Origin: JADLBR01 sp020847615
Lineage (GTDB): Bacteria; Verrucomicrobiota; Verrucomicrobiia; JADLBR01
Length of the DNA: 64,000 nucleotides
Direction: 5' to 3'
Assembly (NCBI GenBank): GCA_026646655.1
Contig: JAPKHT010000010.1
Coordinates: 11,467 to 75,466, forward strand
A program made the position numbers and the translations under genes. The notes under the pieces were generated by a model. The model did not search any database, was not told the origin of the DNA, and was given only the letters and a program-made list of their open reading frames with translations. Of this stretch, positions 8,968 to 17,214 are shown piece by piece (position 1 is the first letter of the stretch; each line of letters opens with the position of its first letter).

Positions 8968-10182
8968 ATGAGCCACACCCGTAAACCGCCGGTCATTCGA
9001 ATTGCCGGGAGCGTCTCGGCGGCCGCGGTGTGGTGTGGCCTGGGACTTCTTGCTGCGGGGTGCGGGCCGGCATCGAAGGGGGCGGCGGGTGCGGGGCGCC
9101 CGGCCCTGGTGTCGGCATGGCCCATGTTCGGCGGGGGTCCACAGCTGCGGGGCGCGGTCGCTGACGCGGTGCCCCGTGATCCGGTGGTTGCATGGACGCT
9201 TGAGGCCGGATCGCGGATTGACGCGGGCGCGGCGATCGCCGGTGACGTCGTCTACGTGGGCTGCCGGGCGGGCACGGTCTTTGCGCTTGCGCTGGCCGAT
9301 GGGCGTGAGCTCTGGCGGCGGTCGCTTGGCGGGGCGGTCGGGGGGACGCCGGCGGTCGGGCGCGACGCACTTTTCGTGGGCTGCGAGGACGGCGAGGTGC
9401 GCGCGCTTGATCGTGCCACGGGGGACCAGCGATGGCACTTCCCGACGGCCAAGAAGGTGAGCGCCGGCCCTACGGTCTTCTCGGATCCCAGGACGGGCGA
9501 AGAACGGGTTCTCATCAACGGCTATGATGGCGTGGCGCGCTGTCTTCGCGCCCGGGACGCGCGACTGCTGTGGTCGTATGCCACGGATGAGCCGCTGAAC
9601 GGATCGGCGGCGGTGGTCGATGGGAGATTCGCGGTGTTTGGGGGGTGTGATGCGCGGGTGCACGTGGTCGAATTGGAGACGGGCTCGGGCGTCGCCAAGA
9701 TACGGACGCCGGCGCAGATACCTTCATCAGTCGCCACCCTTGGGCTGTTCGGCTACTTTGGGAGCTACGCCCATCAGGTGATGGCGGTGCGCATCGATGG
9801 GGGAGCGATCGCATGGACCTACGAGGATCGCGCATTCCCGTTCTTCGGTTCGCCGGCGGTGGACGGGGCCCGGGTCTACATCGGCTCGCGGGACAAGCAC
9901 ATGCACGCCATCGACCGGGTCACGGGTAAGGCGGCGTGGAAGTTTCGGGCCGGCGGGCGGATCGATGGCGCGCCGGTGGTGTTTAGCGATGCGGTGGTGT
10001 TCGGTTCGTCCGATGGCCGCCTGTACGCGGTGGGACACGGCAGGGGTGAGATCCTGTGGCAGATGGACCTCGGCTCGTCGTTGTCCTCCGCGTCGCCGGC
10101 CTACGCGAAGGGGACCCTGGTGGTGGGGACCGAGGGTGGCGTGGTGTACGCACTGCGCTCCACGGAGGCATCTCGAACATGA
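8968..10182 (+). CDS. PQQ-type propeller lipoprotein (BamB-like)
   Basis: This is a 404-residue protein starting at the ATG at 8968; a TTG at 8962 is in frame. A lipoprotein signal is evident: a basic start, a hydrophobic core and lipobox LAAGC with the lipidated cysteine at 32. The rest is a single propeller with at least seven blades (DVVYVGCRAGTVFALAL, DALFVGCEDGEVRALD, RVYIGSRDKHMHAIDRVTGKAAW, GRLYAVGHGRGEILWQ). The length and architecture match BamB, the outer-membrane assembly lipoprotein. However, the gene is embedded among biosynthetic enzymes and overlaps the next gene by ATGA, so a dedicated role for the cluster product is equally likely. Confidence 0.85.
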   Translation: MSHTRKPPVIRIAGSVSAAAVWCGLGLLAAGCGPASKGAAGAGRPALVSAWPMFGGGPQLRGAVADAVPRDPVVAWTLEAGSRIDAGAAIAGDVVYVGCRAGTVFALALADGRELWRRSLGGAVGGTPAVGRDALFVGCEDGEVRALDRATGDQRWHFPTAKKVSAGPTVFSDPRTGEERVLINGYDGVARCLRARDARLLWSYATDEPLNGSAAVVDGRFAVFGGCDARVHVVELETGSGVAKIRTPAQIPSSVATLGLFGYFGSYAHQVMAVRIDGGAIAWTYEDRAFPFFGSPAVDGARVYIGSRDKHMHAIDRVTGKAAWKFRAGGRIDGAPVVFSDAVVFGSSDGRLYAVGHGRGEILWQMDLGSSLSSASPAYAKGTLVVGTEGGVVYALRSTEASRT

Positions 10183-11519
10183 GCGCGGACGCACATCCCA
10201 TCCCATCGCATGCCGGGCCGAGGGCGACCCGCGCGGGCAACTACTTTGTCTCAAACTATCCACCATTCTCATTCTGGTCCGAGGAGCAGATCCCGGCCGT
10301 GGCCGAGGCGCTCCGGTCGCGTCCCGCGCGCGAGGATACGCCGCTCGGGTTGTATCACCACATCCCGTTCTGCCGAAAGCGATGCCACTTTTGCTATTTT
10401 CGTGTCTACACCGACAAGAGCGCGCGGGATATCCAGGATTATCTGGATTGCACGGTGGAGGAATTGGTGCGCCTGGCGCGGATGCCCCTGATCGAGGGCC
10501 GGAAGCCCCACTTCGTCTACTTCGGCGGGGGCACGCCATCCTATCTCTCCGCCAACCAGCTGGGCGAGCTCGCCGACCGGATGAAGGGGATCCTCTCTTG
10601 GGATTCCGCCGCGGAGGTGGCGTTCGAGTGCGAGCCGGGAACCCTGGGGCCGGGAAAGGTCGAGGCGATCAAGCGGATCGGCGTCACGCGGCTGAGCCTG
10701 GGGATCGAGAATTTCGACGATGCCGTCCTGGAGCTGAATGGGCGGGCGCATCACTCCGCGGAGATCTATCGCGCGTACGAAAGGGCGAGGCACGAGGGAT
10801 TCGAGCAGATCAACATCGACCTGATCGCGGGCATGCTGGGCGAGACCGAGGCCAACTGGCAACGGAACATCGAGCGGACGCTGGCGCTGCGCCCGGACAG
10901 CGTGACGATCTACCAGATGGAGATCCCGTACAATACGACCATCTACAAGGAGATGCGCGCGTCCGGCAAGCTCGAGGCGCCCGTGGCGGACTGGCAGACA
11001 AAGCGAAGATGGGTCAAGGAGGCGTTCGCGGCGCTGGAGGCAGGGGGCTATCACATCGGCAGCGGCTACACGGCCGTGCTCAATCCTGGGCGCACGCGTT
11101 TCATTTACCGCGACGAGCTGTGGCGCGGGGCAGACCTGCTCGGGGTCGGGGTCGCCTCGTTCTCGCATGCGGCGGGCGTGCACTACCAGAATCTGACGGA
11201 GATCGCCCCATACATCGCCGCGGTGCGCCGGGGTGACCAGCCGCTGCAGCGCGCTTTTCGCACGACGCCGGAGGAGCGCATGATCCGCGAGTTCATCCTG
11301 CAGATGAAGCTGGGGCGCGTCGATTCCGGCTATTTCCTTGCGAAGTTCGGTGCGGACGTCCTGGGGCGATTCGGCGGGATCCTTCGCGATCTCGGGGCGG
11401 AGGGTCTCTTGTCGATCGAGGGTGGAGACATTGTCCTCTCCCGGGACGGCCTGCTCTGCGTGGACAACCTGCTGCACGACTTCTTTCTCCCGCAGCACAA
11501 GACCGACAAGCTCGTGTGA
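10179..11519 (+). CDS. HemN-like radical SAM protein
   Basis: This is a 446-residue protein whose ATG overlaps the preceding TGA. The radical SAM cluster ligands are C65, C69 and C72 in CRKRCHFC (CxxxCxxC), followed by YFGGGTPSYL, the SAM-contacting GGGTP block. The C-terminal half keeps the HemN-like layout, ending in a winged-helix-like region (LRDLGAEGLLSIEG). The family contains anaerobic coproporphyrinogen oxidases, but also heme chaperones and class C methyltransferases that act on aromatic natural products. It is encoded next to chorismate-lyase-like and thioesterase genes and far from hemB at 55 kb. A tailoring reaction on the cluster product is therefore more attractive than heme synthesis, though this is inference. 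Confidence 0.85.
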   Translation: MSADAHPIPSHAGPRATRAGNYFVSNYPPFSFWSEEQIPAVAEALRSRPAREDTPLGLYHHIPFCRKRCHFCYFRVYTDKSARDIQDYLDCTVEELVRLARMPLIEGRKPHFVYFGGGTPSYLSANQLGELADRMKGILSWDSAAEVAFECEPGTLGPGKVEAIKRIGVTRLSLGIENFDDAVLELNGRAHHSAEIYRAYERARHEGFEQINIDLIAGMLGETEANWQRNIERTLALRPDSVTIYQMEIPYNTTIYKEMRASGKLEAPVADWQTKRRWVKEAFAALEAGGYHIGSGYTAVLNPGRTRFIYRDELWRGADLLGVGVASFSHAAGVHYQNLTEIAPYIAAVRRGDQPLQRAFRTTPEERMIREFILQMKLGRVDSGYFLAKFGADVLGRFGGILRDLGAEGLLSIEGGDIVLSRDGLLCVDNLLHDFFLPQHKTDKLV

Positions 11520-11535
11520 TGACGGGGGCATCGGA

Positions 11536-12096
11536 ATGATGAGCGCGGCATGCCAGATCGATCACGCGGAGATCCCGGCCACGCTCCGGGACTTCATGGG
11601 TGGCGGGAGGATCGATCTGGATCGGCTGCATTGGCTGGAGGGGGGCTGGGTGCCGCAGCCGTATCGGGACCTGCTAGTGCACCAGCGGGAGATGACACCG
11701 ACCCTGGAGGCGTTCCATCGGGACACGTTGCGATTGGATGTGCTGCGGGCCGTCGAGACGGGGACGGGCGAATACCTGCGGGAGGTGCTGCTGTTCACCG
11801 CACGATTGGGTCGTCCGGTGGTCTACGGCGTGATCGAGATCTACCTGGGGCGATTCACGGCCACGGAGGCCGATGTGATCCGAGGCGGACAGGAGCCCTT
11901 TGGGCGCATACTCATTCGCGGGGGGAGGTACACGATCAGTCGGCCCATCGGCTTTTTCCGATATGACGCGGCTTTCCCCTACGCCGGCCTGCCATCGGGA
12001 GTATGCTACGGGCGGTACAACCAGCTGTGGGATGAGGGCGAGGCGCCGCTCGCGACGATATTCGAGATCATGGCACCCCTGCCGGACGATGGCTGA
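11536..12096 (+). CDS. Chorismate lyase-like (UbiC/DUF98) protein, putative 4-hydroxybenzoate synthase
   Basis: This is a 186-residue protein; ATGATG at 11536 gives two possible starts. The sequence follows the DUF98/chorismate lyase layout (Pfam PF01947): LLVHQREMTPTLEAFH (residues 50-70), then a strand REVLLFT with the conserved R-E pair, a central PVVYGVIEI strand, and EPFGRILI near 125. Family members release pyruvate from chorismate to give 4-hydroxybenzoate. Most bacteria of this type are expected to use menaquinone, so a UbiC-like enzyme here would serve specialised metabolism, not ubiquinone. It is placed between the radical SAM gene and a 4-hydroxybenzoyl-CoA thioesterase-type gene. 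Assignment is by motif pattern, and catalysis is unproven. Confidence 0.65.
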   Translation: MMSAACQIDHAEIPATLRDFMGGGRIDLDRLHWLEGGWVPQPYRDLLVHQREMTPTLEAFHRDTLRLDVLRAVETGTGEYLREVLLFTARLGRPVVYGVIEIYLGRFTATEADVIRGGQEPFGRILIRGGRYTISRPIGFFRYDAAFPYAGLPSGVCYGRYNQLWDEGEAPLATIFEIMAPLPDDG

Positions 12097-12157
12097 GGGC
12101 TGGCAAGCGCGTTGAAAATGGCGGTTTCCGTTTCAAATTGGAGTCTGAGTTTTACCC

Positions 12158-12646
12158 ATGCCTAGGTCCAGGAGAGATGCGGCGGAAGGAGAGCCCTTCT
12201 GCTTTGAGTACGAGCGCCGGGTGCAGTTCGCGGACACCGACATGGCTGGAATCGTGCATTTCGCCACCTATTACCGGTACATGGAGGAGGCGGAGCACGC
12301 GTTCTTTCGTTCGCTGGGGGAGACGGTGCACGCCCGCGAGGGGCTGGGTGGGCTGGGCTGGCCACGCCTGCACGCGTCCTGCGATTTCTGGGGGCCAATC
12401 CGGTTTGAGGACCGCGTGCGCATCCGCGTGTCGCTCCATGAGATTCGCGCGAAGACCGTGCGCTACCATCACAACTTCTGGCTGGCGGGTCCCGGGGGCG
12501 ATGGGCTGGTGGCGTCGGGATCCGTCGTGACAATATGCGTCCGACTCGATGCGGAGACCGGTCGGATGCAGGGCATCCCAATACCCGATTCGTTGCGGGC
12601 CAAGCTGGAGGCCGCGCGGCAGAACTCCATCTCGATGAGAACGTGA
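12158..12646 (+). CDS. Hotdog-fold acyl-CoA thioesterase (4HBT family)
   Basis: This is a 162-residue protein. The 4HBT signature is near the N-terminus: VQFADTDMAGIVHFATYYRY, with the catalytic aspartate in DTDMAG (compare DxDPAGIV in 4-hydroxybenzoyl-CoA thioesterase). YMEEAEHAFF then forms the long hotdog helix. The remaining strands (RIRVSLHEIRAKTVRYHHNFW) fit the fold. It hydrolyses acyl- or aroyl-CoA thioesters in the cytoplasm. The family name substrate, 4-hydroxybenzoyl-CoA, is what the chorismate-lyase-like and PaaK-type neighbours could supply, but YbgC-like members act on other acyl-CoAs. The gap to the next gene is only 14 bp, so co-transcription is likely. Confidence 0.82.
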   Translation: MPRSRRDAAEGEPFCFEYERRVQFADTDMAGIVHFATYYRYMEEAEHAFFRSLGETVHAREGLGGLGWPRLHASCDFWGPIRFEDRVRIRVSLHEIRAKTVRYHHNFWLAGPGGDGLVASGSVVTICVRLDAETGRMQGIPIPDSLRAKLEAARQNSISMRT

Positions 12647-12660
12647 ATTCACACAGATCC

Positions 12661-13170
12661 ATGAACTGGCTTCTCTTTGCATTGCTGACCGTGGCCACGT
12701 GGGGGCTCTATGGGGTTTTCCTGCACAGCGGGCAGGTGGCGATGCAGGACCCGCAGTTTGGCCGCTACAAGGCATTCCTGTTCGTGGGCATCGCGTATTT
12801 CATCACGGCGGTGCTGGCTCCGCTGATCCTGCTAAAGATGACGGGTTCCGATTGGAGTTTTCCGGCGAAAGGAGTCTGGCTGTCCATCGTGGCGGGGACC
12901 CTTGGTTCGATCGGGGCGTTTGGGGTGCTGCTGGCCTTTGGGGCGAAGGGAACGCCGAGCGTCGTGATGTCGATCGTCTTTGCGGGCGCGCCCATCGTGA
13001 ATGCGGTCGTGGCGACGGCGCTCCATCCGCCGAAGGGAGGTTTCGCGGCGATCCCTTGGCCCTTTTTTCTGGGCATCGTGCTGGCTGCCTTGGGCGGGTG
13101 CCTGGTCACGCTGTACAAGCCCGGTCCGTCGGCGCCGGCGGCGCATCGGACGCACATGGAGAGCCGTTGA
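12661..13170 (+). CDS. Small multi-helix membrane protein, DMT/EamA-like
   Basis: This is a 169-residue hydrophobic protein starting MNWLLFALLTVATWGLYG. About five membrane segments are visible: residues 1-20, 35-60, 70-100, 100-120 and 135-155. The N-terminal ATWGLYGVFL and later GTPSVVMSIVFAGAPIVNA resemble half of a drug/metabolite transporter of the EamA type. Such half-size members pair to make a channel-like exporter. In this cluster it may export or import the product. No catalytic motif is present. Confidence 0.72.
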   Translation: MNWLLFALLTVATWGLYGVFLHSGQVAMQDPQFGRYKAFLFVGIAYFITAVLAPLILLKMTGSDWSFPAKGVWLSIVAGTLGSIGAFGVLLAFGAKGTPSVVMSIVFAGAPIVNAVVATALHPPKGGFAAIPWPFFLGIVLAALGGCLVTLYKPGPSAPAAHRTHMESR

Positions 13171-13238
13171 CCCGAGGTGTGGGGCGGGGTGTCGCGTGGC
13201 GTGGGTGGCGAGCGGAGAGCGGGGAGGTTAGATAGTTC

Positions 13239-14477
13239 GTGGATGAGCAACTGGATGCGCTGAATCGGCTGATCGCCCGCATCGTCGGAGGCAATGTTTT
13301 CTATCGGCGGAAGCTCGCCTCCTGTGGCGGTGAGGGTGGATTCGAGAGCCTGGAGGATTATGTCGGGCGGATGCCATTCACGACCAAGGAGGAGCTGTCG
13401 CGGGACCAGGAGGCGAATCCGCCCTATGGCAGTGCGCTCACTTACCCTTTGGAGCGCTACACGCGGGTTCACCAGACCAGCGGGACCGGCGGTCGGCCGC
13501 TGGTGTGGATGGATGACCCGGAGAGCTGGCAGGGCCTGGTCGAGAACTGGAAGGAGGTCTGGTGCGCGGCGGGCGCCCGGGCGGGGGAGGGGGCGCTGTT
13601 CGCGTTTTCCTTCGGCCCATTCCTGGGTTTCTGGACATCTTTCGAGGCGGCGTGCCAGTTGGGCATCCGGGCGTATCCGGGGGGCGGCATGAGTTCGGCT
13701 GATCGGGTCCGCGCACTGCTCACGCACCCGATCGCGCACCTCTGTTGTACGCCCACATACGCGATGCGCCTCGCGGAGGTCGCAGAGGCCGAGGGGTTGC
13801 CTCTGGGTGAGTGCGGGGTCGAGCGCCTGATGGTCGCCGGGGAGCCCGGTGGGAGCGTGCCGGAGGTACGCGCGCGGCTTGAGGCCGCATGGCCCAGGGC
13901 GCGAGTGTTTGATCACCATGGGATGACGGAGGTGGGGCCGGTGAGCTACCAGGATCCGGGGCGACCCAATCGCCTGCGCCTGATGCACGGGGCCTATCTG
14001 TGTGAGGTGGTGCGTCCGGATTCGACCGTGGCGGTATCCCCCGGGGAGACGGGGGAACTGGTCTTGACGACGCTGAAGCGGGTGGGCTCGCCGCTCCTGC
14101 GCTATCGCACGGGCGACCTCGTGCGGCCCGTTGCGATTCCGGGTGAGGACGCGCGCGCTTTCGCGCTCGAGGGCGGCATACTCGGGCGCGTCGACGACAT
14201 GCTGATCGTGCGCGGCGTCAATGTCTACCCGAGCGCGATCGATGCCGTCGTCCGCTCGGTCGGGGGCGTGACGGAGTATCGGGTGGAGGTGGATCGCTCG
14301 CGCGCTCTCCCGGAGGTCACGATCCGCATCGAGACGGCAGGGGACCCGGGAACCGTGGCCGAGTTGCAGAAGCGCCTGAGGACGGCTTTCGAGATGAGGA
14401 TGCCGGTCGAGGTGGTTCCCGCGGGGACGTTGCCCCGGTTCGAGATGAAGGCGCGGCGGTGGCACGTGGTGCGGTGA
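13239..14477 (+). CDS. Full-length PaaK-type aryl-CoA ligase
   Basis: This is a 412-residue protein starting at a GTG with GGGGAGG 10 bp upstream. It has the complete phenylacetate-CoA ligase layout: HQTSGTGGRP (about 83-92), FDHHGMTEVGP in the adenylation core, LLRYRTGDLV (about 287), the hinge GRVDDMLIVRGVNVYPS (about 318-334), and the C-terminal LPRFEMKARR with the catalytic lysine. It should convert an aromatic acid to its CoA thioester via acyl-AMP. It is last in the run, 69 bp after the membrane protein gene. It differs from the short homologue at 5185, which lacks the C-terminal domain; having both suggests two separate activation steps or substrates. Confidence 0.87.
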   Translation: MDEQLDALNRLIARIVGGNVFYRRKLASCGGEGGFESLEDYVGRMPFTTKEELSRDQEANPPYGSALTYPLERYTRVHQTSGTGGRPLVWMDDPESWQGLVENWKEVWCAAGARAGEGALFAFSFGPFLGFWTSFEAACQLGIRAYPGGGMSSADRVRALLTHPIAHLCCTPTYAMRLAEVAEAEGLPLGECGVERLMVAGEPGGSVPEVRARLEAAWPRARVFDHHGMTEVGPVSYQDPGRPNRLRLMHGAYLCEVVRPDSTVAVSPGETGELVLTTLKRVGSPLLRYRTGDLVRPVAIPGEDARAFALEGGILGRVDDMLIVRGVNVYPSAIDAVVRSVGGVTEYRVEVDRSRALPEVTIRIETAGDPGTVAELQKRLRTAFEMRMPVEVVPAGTLPRFEMKARRWHVVR

Positions 14478-14487
14478 CGAGGTGGCC

Positions 14488-15756
14488 TCAGTCCCTGCGC
14501 TCTGGGCCGAGTTCGCCCGTGGCCCGTGCGCGGCTCCCGTAAACCCATTCGAAGACCGGCGTGGCCAAGAGCGTGGTGGCGATGGCCATGACGACGAAGA
14601 TGGAGAAGAGGGCATGGGAGATGATGCCGCGCTGGAGCCCGATGTTCAGGATGATGAGTTCCATGAGGCCGCGCGCATTCATGAGCGCGCCGACGGCGAG
14701 GGCGGTGCGCTGTTCCTCGCCAAGGCACCGGGCCGCCCACCAACATGCCCCACCCTTCGCCAGGCAGGCGGCCAGGAGGACGACGAGGGCGATGAGCCAT
14801 GATCGGGGGTCGGCGAGGAGATCAAGCCGCGTGTTGAGGCCCGAGAAAGTGAAGAAAAGGGGCAGCAGTAGCGCCACGGTGAGCGGCCCGAGCATGCGCC
14901 GCAGGGTTTCCGCAAAGAAACCGCGGGGCATGGCGACGCCCAGGACGAATGCGCCGAAGACGGCGTAGATTCCCAGGATGTCCGTGCACCAGGCCCCGAG
15001 CATCAGGAGCGCGAGCGTGAGGACCAGCACGGGCTGGGGAATCGAGCCCGCGCGCTCGGCGCGCGCGCCGAGCGGGCGCAGCAGGCGGCGGCCCACGGAC
15101 AGCACGACGACCGCGTACGCGACGCCCCCGCCAATCGCTTTCGCCGCGACCGGCCAGGAGTGATCCAGGCTGGCGAGCACGATCGCGAGCACGCACCACG
15201 CCGCCGCGTCATCGATCGCGCCGGCGGCCAGCGTGAGCGTCCCGAGCGCGGTTCCGGTCAGGCCGCGCTCGTAAATGATCCGGGCCAGCATGGGGAATGC
15301 GGTGATCGCCATCGATGCGCCGAGGAATAGTGTCGCCTCGAACAAGTGGACCTGCGGACCGAACATGCCGGGCTCGCGAACCAACCACGCGGCGATGGCG
15401 ACTCCGGCGACGAAAGGCGCGGCCATTCCAGCGACGGAAACCGCCAGGGCGCTTCTGCCGCTCTGGCGAAGCAGGTCACCCTGGAACTCCACCCCGACGA
15501 GAAACATGTAGAGCGCCAGCCCGACTTGGCTCACTGCAAAGAGGATGGGCTTTGATGGCTCGGGGAATAGCCATGCCTGTGCCTCGGGCAACCAAAGTCC
15601 GAAGATCGATGGCCCCAGTGCCACGCCGGCGATCATCTCGCCGATGACCTGTGGCTGATGGATCAGTCGGGCGACCCATCCGGCGAGGCGACAGGCGAGG
15701 AGAATGACGGCCAACTGCAAGAAGAAGTGCGCTGAGAGCTCAAATGTGTCCAGCAT
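14488..15756 (-). CDS. CPA2/Kef-type cation:proton antiporter
   Basis: This is a 422-residue polytopic protein starting MLDTFELSAHFFLQ. About 12 hydrophobic segments and the family block HQPQVIGEMIAGVALGPS (residues 35-52) identify the Na+/H+ exchanger domain of the CPA2 family. GAIDDAAAWCVLAIV carries the paired aspartates expected in the ion-binding helix, and LMNARGLMELIILN resembles the late conserved helix. No RCK/TrkA_N regulatory domain follows, so it is a channel-domain-only member. It ends 10 bp from the convergent ligase gene, and its start faces the flavin monooxygenase across about 200 bp. Confidence 0.88.
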   Translation of the reverse strand: MLDTFELSAHFFLQLAVILLACRLAGWVARLIHQPQVIGEMIAGVALGPSIFGLWLPEAQAWLFPEPSKPILFAVSQVGLALYMFLVGVEFQGDLLRQSGRSALAVSVAGMAAPFVAGVAIAAWLVREPGMFGPQVHLFEATLFLGASMAITAFPMLARIIYERGLTGTALGTLTLAAGAIDDAAAWCVLAIVLASLDHSWPVAAKAIGGGVAYAVVVLSVGRRLLRPLGARAERAGSIPQPVLVLTLALLMLGAWCTDILGIYAVFGAFVLGVAMPRGFFAETLRRMLGPLTVALLLPLFFTFSGLNTRLDLLADPRSWLIALVVLLAACLAKGGACWWAARCLGEEQRTALAVGALMNARGLMELIILNIGLQRGIISHALFSIFVVMAIATTLLATPVFEWVYGSRARATGELGPERRD

Positions 15757-15962
15757 TGACCCATCATTCTGGCACCGATGGGGTGGCCGCGCCAGTCCCG
15801 GCGCGGGGATTGCGCCGGGGATGGGCGAAGCGGCTGAGCCGTTTGGCCCATGGGCCGAAGGCCGGCTCGTGTGCAGGCGCGTCGCTGACCGTCGGATGGG
15901 CCACTTTGGGTTGGCGTGCGGCGTTGACGGACGCGAGCTCAGCGGCGAGTTTCTTCCTCCTG

Positions 15963-17111
15963 ATGGAACAGACGATGGCGGCGGTGGCGCCCGGCGTTCG
16001 GATCCGAAGCGCCGACCGGGCGGTAGAGGTGGCGTGGTTCTCGGCGCTGTGTGCCGACGACTGCGAGTTCCTGGGTGTGCCGGAGGAGCGTTTTCGCAGC
16101 AGCTACGAGCATTGCGGGTCGATCGTGAGGCGGGCCGACGCGCTGGGGTATCAGAACATCCTGTTGCCCTCGGCATGGGTTCCTGGGCAGGACGCGATGG
16201 CGTTCGCCGCGGCGATGGCGCCGCAGACGCGACGGATCAACCAGCTGATCGCGCTGCGGATGGGCGAGGTCTGGCCCCCGATGCTGGCGCGCGCCATCGC
16301 GACGGTGGACCACATGGCGAAGGGGCGGTTGGCGATCAACATCATTTCGTCAGATCTTCCGGGCAGGAAGGAGAGCAACGAGGACCGCTATGCGCGGAGC
16401 GGGGAGGTGATCCGTATCCTCAAGGCCATCTGGGACGGCGAGGGTCCGCTCGAATGGAAGGGCCGGTTCTACGACTTCGATCTTCCGGATCGTGGCCCGG
16501 GCAAGCCTCTTCAGGGCAATGGGGGACCCCTGCTGTATTTCGGTGGCATATCGCCGGCGGCACAGGCGCTGTGCGCGGAGTTTTGCGATGTCTTTCTGAT
16601 GTGGCCCGAGACAGAGGACCGGCTGCTGGAGACGATGAGGGGGGTCAGCGGCCTGGCCGCGACGCACGGGCGGGTGATCGATTTTGGCCTCCGGGTGCAT
16701 GTGATTGTGCGCGAGACCGAGGCGGCGGCCCGGGTGGCGGCAGAGAGGCTCATATCCAGGCTGGACCGCGTCGCCGGGCGGGCCATCAGGGACCGTTCGC
16801 AGGATAGCATGAGCCTCGGGGTTTTGCGCCAAGACGCCCTTCGGGCGGGGGCCGGAGACGACCTGTACATCGAGGAGCGCCTCTGGTCGGGGATTGGCCT
16901 GGCGCGCAGCGGCTGCGGCAGCGCCATCGTTGGCGATCCGGATCAGGTCTTGGCGAAATTGAATCGCTACATCGGCATGGGTATCCGGGCGTTCATTCTC
17001 AGCGGGTACCCGCATCTGGAGGAATGCGAGCTGTTCGCGAGGTATGTGCTTCCGCGGATGGCGACGCATCGGCTCAATGAGGCACAGGGCCGGGTGCCTG
17101 GGGGGCCATGA
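15963..17111 (+). CDS. LLM-class flavin-dependent monooxygenase (SsuD-like)
   Basis: This is a 382-residue protein. The ATG at 15963 (MEQTMAAVAPG) is taken; a second at 15975 is possible. The bacterial luciferase-like TIM barrel is recognisable: FEFLGVPEE-like entry, ADALGYQNILLPSAW (around residue 60), DHMAKGRLAINIISS (around 118), KAIWDGEGPLEWKGRFYDF (around 155) and the C-terminal GIRAFILSGYPHLEECELF. That C-terminal block is typical of alkanesulfonate monooxygenases, which use FMNH2 and O2 to cleave sulfonates. No SsuE reductase or ABC transporter gene is adjacent, so the substrate is open. Confidence 0.85.
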   Translation: MEQTMAAVAPGVRIRSADRAVEVAWFSALCADDCEFLGVPEERFRSSYEHCGSIVRRADALGYQNILLPSAWVPGQDAMAFAAAMAPQTRRINQLIALRMGEVWPPMLARAIATVDHMAKGRLAINIISSDLPGRKESNEDRYARSGEVIRILKAIWDGEGPLEWKGRFYDFDLPDRGPGKPLQGNGGPLLYFGGISPAAQALCAEFCDVFLMWPETEDRLLETMRGVSGLAATHGRVIDFGLRVHVIVRETEAAARVAAERLISRLDRVAGRAIRDRSQDSMSLGVLRQDALRAGAGDDLYIEERLWSGIGLARSGCGSAIVGDPDQVLAKLNRYIGMGIRAFILSGYPHLEECELFARYVLPRMATHRLNEAQGRVPGGP

Positions 17112-17214
17112 CGAGGGTGGGGTTGCGAGGGACCGAGGGGACTTGGGGCGCATCGCCAAAAAAAGTCTTCGGCGATGTCCCGTCTTGGCACGGGGTCTGC
17201 TAAGGATCGGTGTG

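Noticed and set aside
10179..11519. Simple assignment as coproporphyrinogen dehydrogenase hemN
   Set aside because: The cluster ligands fit the whole HemN-like superfamily and the neighbourhood is not heme-related, so a precise name is unsafe.
5185..17111. A bioluminescence (lux) operon
   Set aside because: There is no LuxA/LuxB pair, the monooxygenase resembles SsuD, and it is on the far side of an oppositely oriented antiporter.
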